Shown: piece after piece, positions 39,266-57,300 of the stretch
Layout: each line of letters begins with the position of its first letter
Position numbering within the stretch: position 1 is the first letter of the stretch
From: Aphelocoma coerulescens
Taxonomy: Eukaryota > Chordata > Aves > Passeriformes > Corvidae
Assembly: GCF_041296385.1 (NCBI RefSeq)
Contig: NC_091022.1
Span: 21,161,967 to 21,225,966 of the forward strand
Direction of reading: 5' to 3'
DNA: 64,000 nt
The notes under the pieces: model-generated
What the model saw: only the letters and a program-made list of their open reading frames with translations
Database searches by the model: none
What the model was told of the DNA's origin: nothing
Program-made: the position numbers and the translations under genes

Positions 39266-39929
39266 AAGGTTGAAGAGCTATCCCACAGCAAATGGGTACT
39301 CTGGCTCCTCAGGCCATGTGCCCTTTGCCAGACTCACAATGCAGTCCTGACACTTTCTGGGGCAATAAAGAGAAGGCTTTAATTGCACAGGGGGGCAGTT
39401 CAGGAGTCCAAGCTGATTTTTCCAGCCTATGCTTTGCGCAGTGGAAGGCAACATACTGAAATGACCTCTGTCATGTTTTGCTCTTTAAATATTTATACCT
39501 TTGTGTATTTCTACTACTATCTCAAATTTCTGTATAAATGTGTAATGTTATAGACAGGGTAAGGATATAACAAATGAAGTACTTGGAGGCTCAAGTACTG
39601 TATCAGAAATATGCACTGACTTTGTAAAAAAATTACTGCATTTTATATTAAGCAAAATAATGACTAAATTTTGCTGATTAGGAAGATGTAAAACAAAATG
39701 AGTGGTTTTCCCTGTAATTTTTACTGCAGAATTCACCTGTATGACTTCTACTTAAACCCTTTTCTTCTCATGCAGCATTACAGTATTTTCCCCCCACCCA
39801 TCCCACAAAACAAAAAAAACCCAAAGATTCCACTAGGTGTTACAGATTGCACTTTTAAAGCACAGACTTGCTAGTCTTCTGCATTTCCAGTGTCCTATTT
39901 TAATTTGTTGACATACACAGTCTTCCGTT

Positions 39930-44881
<4,952 letters not shown>

Positions 44882-44956
44882 CCTGAGTGTTGGAGAAATT
44901 CAGATTTTCCTTGCTGTAAAGAAAGCAGCGTCCAGTGTCTTAGCAAGGTGGAGACG
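44882..44956 (-). other. DNAJB4: DNAJB4 5' UTR part of the first coding exon (alternative acceptors)
   Basis: Directly upstream of the ATG are two usable minus-strand acceptors: TTCCTTCTCTAG ending at 44957, and CTTTCTTTACAG ending at 44914. Both have good pyrimidine tracts. This suggests that the start-codon exon is joined to an upstream noncoding exon, or is read through from the proximal promoter. Which one is used cannot be decided from sequence. Confidence 0.6.
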
Positions 44957-45167
44957 CTAGAGAAGGAAAAATAAAAATCAAACTTTGAACTGAAACAAAC
45001 AGAGCAGCTACAAAACAACAAACTCTCCGATACATTAAAGAAAGACTAGACAGCGTCTCCGTATTTCATTCCTTCCCCCGTTGCTCGTTTATAAACGATT
45101 ACACACTCGCAGGGCACGCCCCAGCCCTCCGCAGAGCCCTCCCACCCGAAGGCCGTGTCTGCGCTCT

Positions 45168-45175
45168 TTCTAGAA
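45168..45175. promoter_or_regulatory. DNAJB4: Heat-shock element core TTCTAGAA
   Basis: TTCTAGAA is a perfect tail-to-tail pair of HSF1 nGAAn units. A third perfect unit at 5-bp spacing is absent on both sides, so predicted affinity is moderate. It sits about 290 bp upstream of the DNAJB4 start codon, inside the proximal GC-rich promoter. Confidence 0.55.
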
Positions 45176-45236
45176 CGCCGAACGACCGCGGACGTCACTT
45201 CCCCGCCGCCCCAGCCCGCACAGCTTTCGCTCTCCC

Positions 45237-45247
45237 GCGCCTGCGCA
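45237..45247. promoter_or_regulatory. NRF1-like site GCGCCTGCGCA
   Basis: This is one mismatch from the palindromic NRF1 consensus GCGCATGCGCA, in the CpG-rich DNAJB4 proximal promoter. Motif match only. Confidence 0.4.
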
Positions 45248-45350
45248 CCCAGCGCTCAACTTCTCTGCGCCCCTGCCCGAGCAACTCAAGTTTAAAGGTT
45301 ACAGCAGAGTGGTAACAGTGCCTTTCACCGACTGGGCGGGATCCAGTCAG

Positions 45351-48300
45351 CTCTGAAGGCTTATCTGTCCCAAGAGACACGCAGAAGCCCATCTAGAGTA
45401 ATTATAGCATTTTACTTCACTGTTTCTATAGAGACAGCTGTACATAACTCTTTTCCAAATATATCAACACGGATCTGTACCCTTTCCAGCAAAGGCTATG
45501 AAGAATTTTACACCCAAATCAACTACAAAGCTTCAGAAGGCAAAACTTCATTTCTTTAAAAACAAAATTTTTATTATTACCACAGCTGACCGTAGCCATG
45601 TACTATTAAGCAGTAGGAATGAATCCGAGCAAAACATCCCACTTTGTTTACCACAACTCAAGCCACTAAATAAAGCAGACCAAAACATAAATCCTGTCTC
45701 AGCCTTCTTCTATGGAATAGGAAATATCAAGATTATTATACAAGTATGGCAATATTCCAAGCAAATAGCTTTCATCTGATGAGATGCTAATAACAGAAAA
45801 ATACTTGGTTCTTACACATTTGTTTTAAAATATATAAAACAAATTCTACTACTGAAGTATTTCTCGTGCTCCATAGAGAAAATGCTACAGAGTTTTAGCC
45901 TGCAAGATTTTGGTACCTCTGTCAAGAGCTATAGGTCAAGAAATTAGCTATGCTTATCAGTACGGCAGTGAACTGCAAGACAGATTAACACAACTGAAAA
46001 ATTACTCCTCCCTGGAACAAAGTATTAAATAAAATACACCACTTCTCGTCATATCTAGATGTTGTCTGTATGAAGACATTTCTAGGCTGAATTATCAAGT
46101 TACTATTATGGAGGTAATTAAGCTCAGCTGCCTTCCTTCTAACAATAAAACCCACTAATCCTCTGACTCAGGGAGCATTATGTTTGAAGCTGCTTTCTAG
46201 AACCTGCTCAAACTTGCAAGAGACTGATCAGAAAATGCTTCCTTAACCAGAAAGTACTAGAAAAAGATCTGGGACTTTTCTTTCACTTTCTTAACTTGCG
46301 TCATCGTCCTAATCCTCACACCATTATCTTTCCCAATTTCTGCAACAGAATTTACTAGATTCCTTCGAGTGTATACAGGATTTGCCTCATTATTTATCTG
46401 GGGTTTTTTACATTCTCCTTAGAATATGTGTGGAAAAAGTAAAGAGAGAATAAAGTCAAAATTTCACCAGAGTATTTTAGAAAGCAAGAACTTTTAGCAT
46501 ATATGTAGTTATTATTTCAAATTTGATAGAGGCCAAAGGATATCAAGAGAAGGAATTTGCTCCCTTTGCCACCAAATCTCTCAGAACTCACTTGCATTTT
46601 TGGCACAGTGGAAGTCACAGGGTTATAGAATCAATTACCTTTACAGCTGAAGCAAGAAGTTGTTGCTGAGCTCCACCTGAAATAAAGCTAGTCTTTTACT
46701 AGATCACCCTTTTCTTTTTACCTTTCTTTTAAAGTGCTCTTTTAGTTAATTTAAAATTAGTATTTCAAATAAATTGTTTGAAACCCACATCCTAAATGCA
46801 ACATTTTCTCCACTACAAATACTGTATTAAGCACATATGTCTCCTTTCAAGTATCTCAAAAATACTCAAGCAGTGCAATTAACAAGGCTTAGTGACAGAT
46901 TCTCTGCACCATCTTCCCCCCCCCCAATTTTGTAACAACATAGTAATTAATTTCAAGGATTTCATTAAAAGCCACAATAATCAGGACTTCTCCTTAAATA
47001 AAAAGTTTCTTCACCTAACTATTAGAACTTACAGAACAAACTCTGGTAACAACCAAGGTACACTCAGACTTTCTGCCCAATATCACAGTGACTAAGTGTT
47101 CAGGCATCCTTTCTCTCCCTACAGAGGGGGACGTGCTATTCTGGCCAAAGTGCCAAGTTATACCCCAATTATGTAAGTTACTCCCCAAAAATTAAACTAC
47201 TTAAGATTCTGAGTGGGATGTACAGCAGTGACTACATAACTTCTACTTCCTGCCCTGTATGACATCTTCATGTCAGAATGAATTTATAGCCTGGAATCTT
47301 GTATTTTTTAAGAGTCGATTCCAGAAAGCGTGTCCCTCCTTCTCCAAGTTGAGACCTTCCTTTCATCATACAGAGACCTTTTGAAAATACACATAGGCTA
47401 CAGTTCCTCTCACATGCTTATTTAGCTCTTTAAACAATTTCTAATAGACAGAAATACTCTCTTAAAAGCAGTGAGAACTTTTAATATTATTATTAAAAGA
47501 CTAGTGTGTGTATGATGGACACCTGATAATCATGCTAATAACAATTTGGGTACATCCAATCATACCAGAACTGCTTCAGACAGTGAAATCCATCTGCTAA
47601 GTGTGGTAAGCTTTTATCTCTTCCAATTTTGTCGTATTAGAGCTGCTAGATTTTCCGAACTCCAAATACCTGATATTTGCAATTCTTTGCTCTTTTTGTT
47701 ATTTTATCCCATATTCCTCTCCAGAATTATTACCAGAAGAAAAGAAAGGAAAATCCTTCATGTACTCTCCTCAAGGACTTCTGGCCCTGCAATCCCTTCA
47801 CACAAGCACAGATAAACAGAAAACAAAATAGCCTTAAAAAAGCACAAGTAAATTTTTTGTTTTACTACTACAGTCCTATCTTCCCTGTTACCAAATACAC
47901 CTTGAAAAACACTTTTCTAGACTATGAGAAGATTTTGCTTCCCATATGCTTCTGTATCTTTTGTTTAAACACCTGAGTAATTGTCCCCTAAAAAAACAGA
48001 TTAACATCATTACCTACTGCGTGACACATGAACTCCTTTATGGGATTATTTTGTTCTTCACAAATTTCTGCATTTCTACCTTGATGTCCTCCCCTTTTGT
48101 AGCAGAACCTGGAAACATCACAGGGCATTCTGTCAGTGTGCCCATTTCCCAGAGTTCTAGCATTTCAGTCACCTCTGATTTCAGACTGACACTGTGTCCA
48201 AGTACTAGGGGCACCTGCAGTGTTTGCACACCTGCTCACGCCCAGTTCTGTGGCACACTGAGATGTGAGCTCACCTTCTATGTGGACTCTCACCTTAAAC

Positions 48301-51300
48301 TTGAAGGAGTGGTTCTGGGATTTGGTTGGATTTGTTTAGGTAGCATTAAGAGCACACAGCCCAAGAGATCCTACATAGCCAAGGCTGACCTCAGCTGTGA
48401 CAAGCCAGGAGTAGTGAGTCCTGCAACTCACTCAAGCCTTCCAGAAGCAAGTCACTAAACTATGTATCTATAAAATCAGTAAGGCCGTAATCTAAGACTT
48501 GATTAAGCATGCTCGTGAAAGAAAGCTAAGGAAATTCTCAGACATATAAATCCAGTAATGTACTTGGCTGGGGAGCCATTTGAAAAATGTAACAGATAAA
48601 ACCTCCTCACCATCAGTAAGCTTTCTTCCTCTCTCCACCGTGTTAATTCTCTGACTGATATATTACAATATGACTCAACTAATCATCTGTATCATCAGTT
48701 CTTTGTTTATACAGTCTTCAAATACAACAACTACATTCCATTTCAGGCATACACAGAAAAGTTATCATCATTCCAGTATCAAGTGATATTTATGAAGCTT
48801 TTGCTTACAGTCAATTCTGTAAAACAATTTTCTGCCAAACTAGGCAGTCTCAGATGTGTCCTTCTGCTCTTTTAAGCTACTTCAGCGTAATGTCATGGTA
48901 CTCCTATAATGCACTGAGAAAGTTAACAGCCTGTATTTGTCCAGTGCTTCTTTACAGCACTGATTTTTGTTACAGTACAGATTAAAAAAAAAAAAAAAAA
49001 GGGAATTTCAGTTCAAGCTTTTTAACGTTGACTGGGGGGAAAAAAAATGATACATCTTCAAATGTAACAAATTACTAAAACACCAAATAGACTACTAAAA
49101 GATTTTACTGTCAGGAAAACTGAATAAAATTCTGAACACATCCAAAACTTGCCTTATATAAGCAATATCTCACCTAGAGGATTTTCCATGTTCTTTGATC
49201 AAAAACAATTATGTTCACTTTTGTAATACCAGACTTCCTTTTTTCATCTAAAAACATATATAAAATACACACTGGAAAGCTGAAAATTGTCCCTTCAACA
49301 GCTCTACTTCGGAGACAGAGTCTGACCACTGCATTCCACTTGAGTTAGTATTTCAGTAAAGAATTGATGCTTAAAATGTCTTTTCCATTATTCTCTCAGA
49401 ACAACCACAGTTTAACTCACACATCTATGGCCAAGAGCTATATATCCTGTTTGGCAGAAAGTGGGGGCAAGGTCATACCACTTCCAGGTCTTAGAAGAGT
49501 TGCACTGACAATATTAGCTTTGAATCAGTTGCTTTCTTTAAAGAAGCCTTCACAACAACTAAGTTATGGCAACATTCATAATAATAACATACTGAACTCA
49601 AATTATAGATTAATCATAAATTAGCACCAGTATGTTATTTTAAGGAAAAGCTTCTAGGCAGAACAGTGTCAATATTCCCTGAAGCTGAATAAAAATGCTC
49701 TTTATTTCCTTTAAATTAAGCCATTTCTTCTGTACTCCTTACTTATTAAACCATAGAAACAAAACTGAGAAAGACAGGACTAGATCACAGAACAAATTAA
49801 AGAGCAAACAAAACCACAAAGGCAAATTCCAGACAGATCACAACTATAAATACACATGTGCACACAAATGTCAAGGCAGAGGAGCCAAATCCCTCCCCAG
49901 GAAAAGCTTTCACAATTAAGTATCATAGTATTTGCAAACCCACATTAATGAATGGAATAAATTTATACTTGTCTACAATGATTTGAAGAAAGCACACCCA
50001 TATACAAAAAAAAAAAAAAAAATCCTGTAGCATCATCCATTGTTTTCCCAGAAAAAAAAATCTGACAACTCTTCTCCCCACCATCTTTAACTGGATGTAG
50101 TTGTTGACTGAGCTATGTTAGTACTTTATATACACTTTATACTGTGAATAAGACCTGTACATGCAAACCCCATTCATTAATTCTATTATTAAAAACAGTT
50201 TAACCACAGAACTATTCAGTAGCAGTAACAGAAATAAAATTTCGGAGTTAACAACAGAAGCAACAATTAGTTGACTTTTAAAACATACATCTAACAGAAA
50301 ATGCAAAGTGAAACCTGCAGAACATAGAAGTTTTTTCTAATTGATGGCCCTAAAAGAAAAGCTTTATTTAGTCACACACTTCATACCCCAGTAACCACCA
50401 AAATTATCAAATTTTTACTTCAATTCTCTGTGGAAACTACTACTGTGACAGAAGTAAAAAGTTAACGGCACATAAGGATTCTGGGACTGATTTACATCTA
50501 AATGAATAATCATAAAGGCAAAGTGAAATACCACATAACTTAAAATTAATTCATTATATTTAAGTTATACCAGTCCTAGCATCAACAAAAATGTTTTCTA
50601 TTTTTTATTGGCAACATGTGTTTTAAAATAATGTCTATAGGATTACTGGAACATACATTAAATTCTACCAACAGGCCAAAGGACATATTTTTAAGGTCTT
50701 TTGTGGAAAAGCTTACTTTAAATATACATTTCAGAATTTACAGCTCTAGTGTAAAATCTCAAACCAGAGATACACTGTTACCAACTTCTGAATCGCCAAA
50801 ATGAATTTTTAAGAGTGTGATGCACATAAACTTCAATTTTATTTGGAAAAGACTATATGACAAGATGGCTGTTAGCAATTTTTTAAATTAGTTTTTATTT
50901 TCTTATTACTTTTTGTAACAATAGACCAAAAGTTAAAAAATAAATGCACAACTGAAAATGTTCATCATACTTTAGAACTTACTATAGTTTATCATATGCC
51001 AGTTCATGGGTTGGGTTCTTCTCTTCAAGAAATTGTTATTTCCATTACATATGCATAATGACCTATTCAGAACTACATAAAATACTAGAAAAAAGAAAAA
51101 GAAAAACTAATTTCAAGTTGATTTCCTATTGAATACAGGAACGACTATCTTCAAGAACGTGACTAGGACACTAATAACACATGCACACTGATCAGAACAT
51201 AGCAAACTTGTATCTCATACCTGATTCTTGTCTACTAAGTCACAATCCCTACTATAGCTGAAAAACAAAAATACTCTTAGAATAACCTTCCACATTTTAA

Positions 51301-54300
51301 CTTTCCACCACTAAGAGGGAATGAACAACTATTTGAAAGTAGGCAGAGGTCTTGGGATTCAGCAATGATGCACTGATTGATGAAAATGCAACTAACTCCC
51401 TCTTGGGAGCGTGATTAACTACTACAGCCAAGTACCAGACAGCACTTACAAACTCAAAAGGAAACATCCAAAGTATGGCCACACAAAGCAACACAAAGTA
51501 TTTTCACTTACAGATTAAGTCTTCCCTCTTCTGAAAGAATACAGATTCCACAGGTGCTTTTCAATTCCTTACTTAGATTCTGTGTCCATTTCAATTCCCA
51601 CCCACATTATTTCTGCCAAGGGGTTCTTACTCAATTTGAGTGATCGACCAGAAAAAATGCCAATCATGCAAAACATTTAACAGGTTCTCTCACATTACTG
51701 ACTACGCCTATTTAACACACTACTACAAACTTCAAGTAGTTAAGAAGTAGTTGTCATACATACTTTTGTAAATATCTGTATGGAAAAGTGCACTGTCTTG
51801 GTAAGGAGAAATATCTCCTGTTATACCAAAAAAAAACCCACATTCACAACGAAGCTGAAGTTCTGTTTCCTCCAAGGAAATGTTCGATTTTAACAAGTTC
51901 TGCAGAATTCACTACTTAAGTTATCAGTCTGGGGCAAAGAAAGCAGAAAAATACCATAGCCAAGCTTCTTTCTTTCATTTTTTCATATAAAAAGCCTGGA
52001 TTTTTGTCCTAACTACCTGCTGCTCTGATGGTTATCACTCAGGAATTTACCCAAGCCTCAAGGAATTCTGTCCTGAAATAGCCCATATGTAAATGAAGAG
52101 TTAGACTTAATCACATATTTATCCCACTGTACTACTCAGGTTTCTGACTCACATGTCACCAACGTTCTTGTGTTGGTTACATAACAAGTAAAGATATTCA
52201 ATATGATGAACAGCTTAATGCTTTGTGTATGTTCAGTTTCCCTCCAAGACTAGCTGCTTTTTATCTGATTGTGCAAAGTTTTATAGCCCTTCTGGTACCT
52301 GTTTTAAGCAAACACAAGTGCCAATACAATCAAGGCCCTGAATGTTATCAATAAGGTCACATAAGGCTAATTGACTGGATGTACATATACTTCATACATA
52401 GCGACGGGCTTCCATGTTACGCTGCTTTCTCAGCATGAAGAGTACACCACATAATAAAATATACGTTGTTTACAAAAGGTTAAAAAAGTACTGATTAGTT
52501 CTAATCAGTGTCAAAAAGAATACAAGACTGCTTGGTAGTCAGAAAAAAAAGCGAATTAAAGTATTAGGAGCTACTAGGACACAAAAAACCCAGGAAACAT
52601 TACTCTAGTATCATGTGAACACCAATAGTACATCCACATGGTAACACTCAGCTATTCTGCCTCCTTCAGCTCCCCCAAACCATGTGTATTATTTAAAATC
52701 AAAAATGTTCAGAGAACCAGAACAGATAATTTAAAAAATACAAATATTTCCACATGAGAAACAACTGGAGAGGATTGAATTCTTCACTCTCCAAAAACAA
52801 CACAGATATCCCAAAGGTCTACAAGGTCTACAAATGATGGAGAAAGGAGATGAATCGTTCACAGTCTACGCCCATTCAAGCCAGAGCCAGAGTGTAATCA
52901 GCAGAAGCCAGTTTAAACAACAAAATGGAGCTGTTCTACAAGTGATAGAATTCCCTGCCAAAGGACACTGGAAACCCAACAATGGTGTTAGTGGGACACT
53001 GAAAAAATGCTATGGAAGAGATGCACTGCAAGTTTCTTAAGAAAGAAACCAGAGCAGGAATGTCAGACAATTAAAAAAATACTGAAAAAATGTGTGGACC
53101 TCTACTTGGTTTGTCCTGCAGATGTGTTTATTATACGAACTTTAGAAAATAAACAATGAATATTAAGTATATCTGTACTGTTTTCCACCTAAGTGAAATA
53201 GAGGGGTGTTATTTACAACAAATACACTTTTTAGAAACAAGTATTTAGTAACACTTATAAAGACAGTTCCAGTATTCCTGTTTTCAGTAAAAGTGAGGCT
53301 TAATTTGACATTCACAGACAATGGATTCAGCCCCACTCCTGCAGCACAAAAGGGGCAGAAATCTCTCTAAAAATATAAGGACAGAATGGCCAGCTCATAG
53401 ACTACCTCCTTCTGCAGTCCAGCATTCCCCACCCCAGACACCAGGGCCAGCTGGCACAAACCAAAGTAACATTTGCTCTGGGCTGGCTGAGACCGGACAC
53501 AAGGCCAGGCAGCTCAGACCCTGAGAACTGTGATTGGCTCCCTACCAGATCTTCCACCAATGAATCCTGCTGTAGGAGAACTTCTGTGACCTAATACTAG
53601 TGCTATGTACTGATTAACAGGAAAAGGACAATGGAAAACTCAGCACTAGTTTCCACAGTAACCCTTGCTGACCTTCCTTCAAGAAACTGGAATCGAAGAA
53701 GGTGTTTTAAAGGCATTTTAAATGCATTTATTTCAACATCCTACATAAATTCTGACCACCCAGAAAACAGGATGGGCAGTATGTTTTACTTCAGATTTGT
53801 TTTAATTACTGCAGTATAGTGCAGCTCCTCTTTTAGCCTTTCATCTGTAGAAAAAGGAGGGTATCTACCACCTATAACAATTTACTGCTGTTTACCTTAA
53901 CCACAGTAGCAATTCCTTCATCCATAACAAAGTAACCGTATAGGGTTTTTTCCACCAAACAATAGAATTAACAACCTGCTGTCTTAGCAAAGATGTAGCA
54001 GCACAGAATCAGGGCACCTGTAGAATGAAAATATTCCTCACAGGTTAGCTCTTGCAAAAAAATCTCTGTGATGCTGGCACTGACACAACTCAGATGTGAC
54101 TTGATCTGAACCTGCAGTCTGTCTTTCCAATGGCTCTCAACCTATCATTAGGCATTTGGATTTCTTCTATTTAAAAAATAAAACCACTGCCCCAACACAC
54201 TGCCAGTCTGGAACATTCATTACTGGAACATAACACATTCTAGAAATACGATGAATATACTCTACAGGTTTACACTGAAGGCTGACAGACTCATCTAGGA

Positions 54301-57300
54301 TTTTATCACTACTTCGATCATGTTCCATAACTAAGGAACAGACAGAAGTCATGTCTGCAAGTCAGTTTTTCTTCTTCCAAAAGTATTAGATTTTTTTTCC
54401 TGACATAATTAAGAAGCTGTCAATGAGAAACAACTGAATAAACATGATAGCAATCATCATTACAGGTCACACACAAAAGGGGGGAGGGTGAAGGATAGGT
54501 GGAAGATGCTTGCACAACCCCTATCCAAACTCTGCTTGTGGTTTCTTGGGGATTTTTTCCCCCTGTAATAATGACAGAAGTTACTAGTTTCCAGCAGAAA
54601 ATAAACTATTTTTTCAGCCTTGATGAAGAGAAGAACTGCAAACACAATAAATCCACTTGGAAAAGTGACTCAACTATACTGTATTGTTTAAATTGCTGTT
54701 ACACTCACGCAAGATCAAGGTTATTAATGCACTACCAAATAAGGAACTGCCCACATTTTTGCTGTGGACATGTGATCCCACTGTTCTTACATAAGCAAAA
54801 GGAGGTGGTCACACGAGATGCTTTTTCCAGAGTGTGCCCACCCAGCTGCTCTGATTCATGCAGCCAGTTTTACATGCAAGGCTGAAAACACACGAACTCA
54901 ACTGTGCTACAAAGGCAGGAATTTGAAAAGGAGATGTCAGCACAATGCCGTTCAACCTGAAAGGGGAACAGATGTCAGCAAGAATGTACTTCACCTACAG
55001 GAGACAGAAAGACTGGCAGCCCTAGTTACATTTACTACAGTCTGCTGTAGTAGAAGTCAAAATAGTTGCTCATTAGTCTTTCCAATGTTTCAACACATCT
55101 CATAGCTAAATTATGTTTCACAGTTGGTTTCTCCCTTCTTAGTCAGCCTAGAAGAGTTTTGAGAAAAGATAGAAGGCAGGAGTTTAATAGATCTACTTAG
55201 CAATTAGTATCTTACATTACTTTATTCCTCTAGATTAAATAGTGCATACCTAGCTAAGAGGTAAAGAAGGTACAACCTGGAAAGATAAACAACTCAGCAG
55301 AAAAATATCTAGGTGTTCTGAAGTGATAGCAAATCTCAGTATCTATTCTACTAAGAAACTATCAGAAATCTACAGTTCCATGAAAGTTTTCCCTCATCCA
55401 TAATAGAAGTTCAAACTTTGCATGGAAGCAAGTCCTACAGAGAAATGTCACTGTATAAAAAATGACATATTTTCTTCTTAGCTTTTCCCTGCCCCTTCCA
55501 AAAAAAATTCAGTACAAAGACCAGCAATGAATCAGAGTACAAATGCAAATACACAGTCAGGAAAACGATAAAGTTTAACAAAAATATTACACAGAATCAG
55601 TTCGCTCCCAGGGAATAATGCTAACAGATGACAACCTGTAAGAAGGAAGTAAAGGATCTCCTTTATATTCTCTGCAGAAAATACAAATCCGTACTGAACA
55701 GGCTTACAGGTACTTTTTTTTTGTTGTTTCGTTAAGCTTAACTTACAAAATCTCCTGTTCTCTTGCACTTTACATCAAGTCAAATCATTAATCCACTGAT
55801 TTTTTTGAGTGGTATTTGAGATTAAGCATGCAACATTCATCCCTTTCTAAGCCTATGCAGACTTGCTACTGATTTATTAAAAAAAAATCCTGATACATTC
55901 ACAAACTTCACTGCAACCATTTATTTTTCATGAAATATGCAGGTGTCCCTTACAATAAAGTTCAAGAGGATTTTCAGGTCAGATAAGCTTGTTATAATCA
56001 TGGTTTTATGGACTGAAGGGATTAGACATGTAAAGCTTCTAAACCATCTCTTTCATTTTTCTTTCCTCAGACCCAGAAAATATTTACCTTCTATGTTTGG
56101 GTTTTTTCTAAAATTTACACTATGACACATGCAAAATTTGTTTAAAAATAAGATCCTCTGACTCACAAATTAACAAATACAATTGTTAGCTTAATTAAAC
56201 AGTATCAGAAAGAATACTACTAGAGATCAGGCCTACGTAATAGGGAAGTAAACCAATCCCTTTAGACCAATCAGCTTTTCCTGCTTCAAGACAAGAATTC
56301 TGAATATTAATTCTGCCTTAAATAAGAGAAATATTTACTCACTAATTAACAGGACTTGAATGCACATTCTTCAGTGTATTGCTGAGAGAGGGATATATTA
56401 AGACACTTACATCCTCTACAGATACTACTGCATTAATCATTTGTTCTCCCTTCAGTCTCTCAGTGCCCATCTCCGCCTTTCTTAATCCCTATTCATAGGC
56501 AACTGTCACACCTAACTCCATTGCCCAACTTATTTCAAGCAAGACCTTTCACTCTTCTCCCCCAACAAGAATTTTGCAGATGCTAACAGCAAATTCTTTG
56601 TGCTCTCAAAGCTTTCCCTCCCATGACATCGCCACAAAAACATCCAACCCCCTCGAACAAGTCAGTGGCTGAGCACTGATGACGCGATCATGCTGACTAA
56701 TATTATCCAGCTGCCTTTTGCACTACATTCTTTCTATACAGTGATCCACAACCTCTTTGCACACTGCAGCTGTATCTAAGGAAGAAGTGAGTGCTCACTG
56801 ACTTATCCTTCTATATCTGACACACCCAATGCAACGGTGGCTTAATACAATTTGATAGCCTCCTATAAGCTAGTCAAAATTTTAAACCAAATACCTATGA
56901 AATGAGATTCACAAGAATAAAACATGCAAGGGAAGAGCTCTAAAGATTCTGTATTTCAGCTTCTCTTTAAAGTTTTAATACACTGAAACTTTTTTCTAAG
57001 AAAGGCAGAATGACTAAATGTAAGCCAAAACCACCAGACATTACTTTTTTTTTTTCAAACTTGCTATATAAACGTTATCCAAATACTATCCAAATTGTGG
57101 ATCTCAAAATTCTAATTACTACTTCAGTGCACATGTAATTAATATGAAAACTCATGACAAATCAACAGTCGTTTGGATGGAGCACATGCTCAATCTTCTC
57201 TCAGTAGTTATCTAAAGGAGTTTTCTACCGATAATGTTGCAGATCCCAGGCACACTTTGCCAGTGCTGGAGTAGCAGCTGGCAGGATCTGAATCAATTGA

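Larger units (their letters stand above)
32560..39929. other. Intergenic DNA between GIPC2 and DNAJB4, including the DNAJB4 3' UTR
   Basis: The right end must hold the DNAJB4 3' UTR (leftwards from 39929); its poly(A) site is not assigned. The region contains the CR1 fragment at 37760-39265, the AT microsatellite and a perfect 18-bp palindrome at 33676-33693. No gene is recognised. Confidence 0.6.
45100..45350 (-). promoter_or_regulatory. DNAJB4: DNAJB4 proximal promoter (GC-rich, heat-shock type)
   Basis: A small CpG-rich island lies 220-470 bp upstream of the DNAJB4 ATG. It contains a heat-shock-element core at 45168-45175, a CRE-like GACGTCAC at 45191-45198 and an NRF1-like GCGCCTGCGCA at 45237-45247. 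The combination fits a housekeeping promoter with stress induction, as known for HSP40 genes. In human I recall the main RefSeq DNAJB4 start lying well away from FUBP1, which would correspond to this site. Confidence 0.7.

Noticed and set aside
46610..46720. CR1 3' end resemblance (GGTTATAGAATCA...)
   Set aside because: Only a short stretch resembles the CR1 terminus. The rest does not continue the consensus.
47946..48458. 170-codon open frame between DNAJB4 and FUBP1
   Set aside because: No recognisable domain, codon bias or splice partners, and the composition resembles its surroundings. I treat it as chance.
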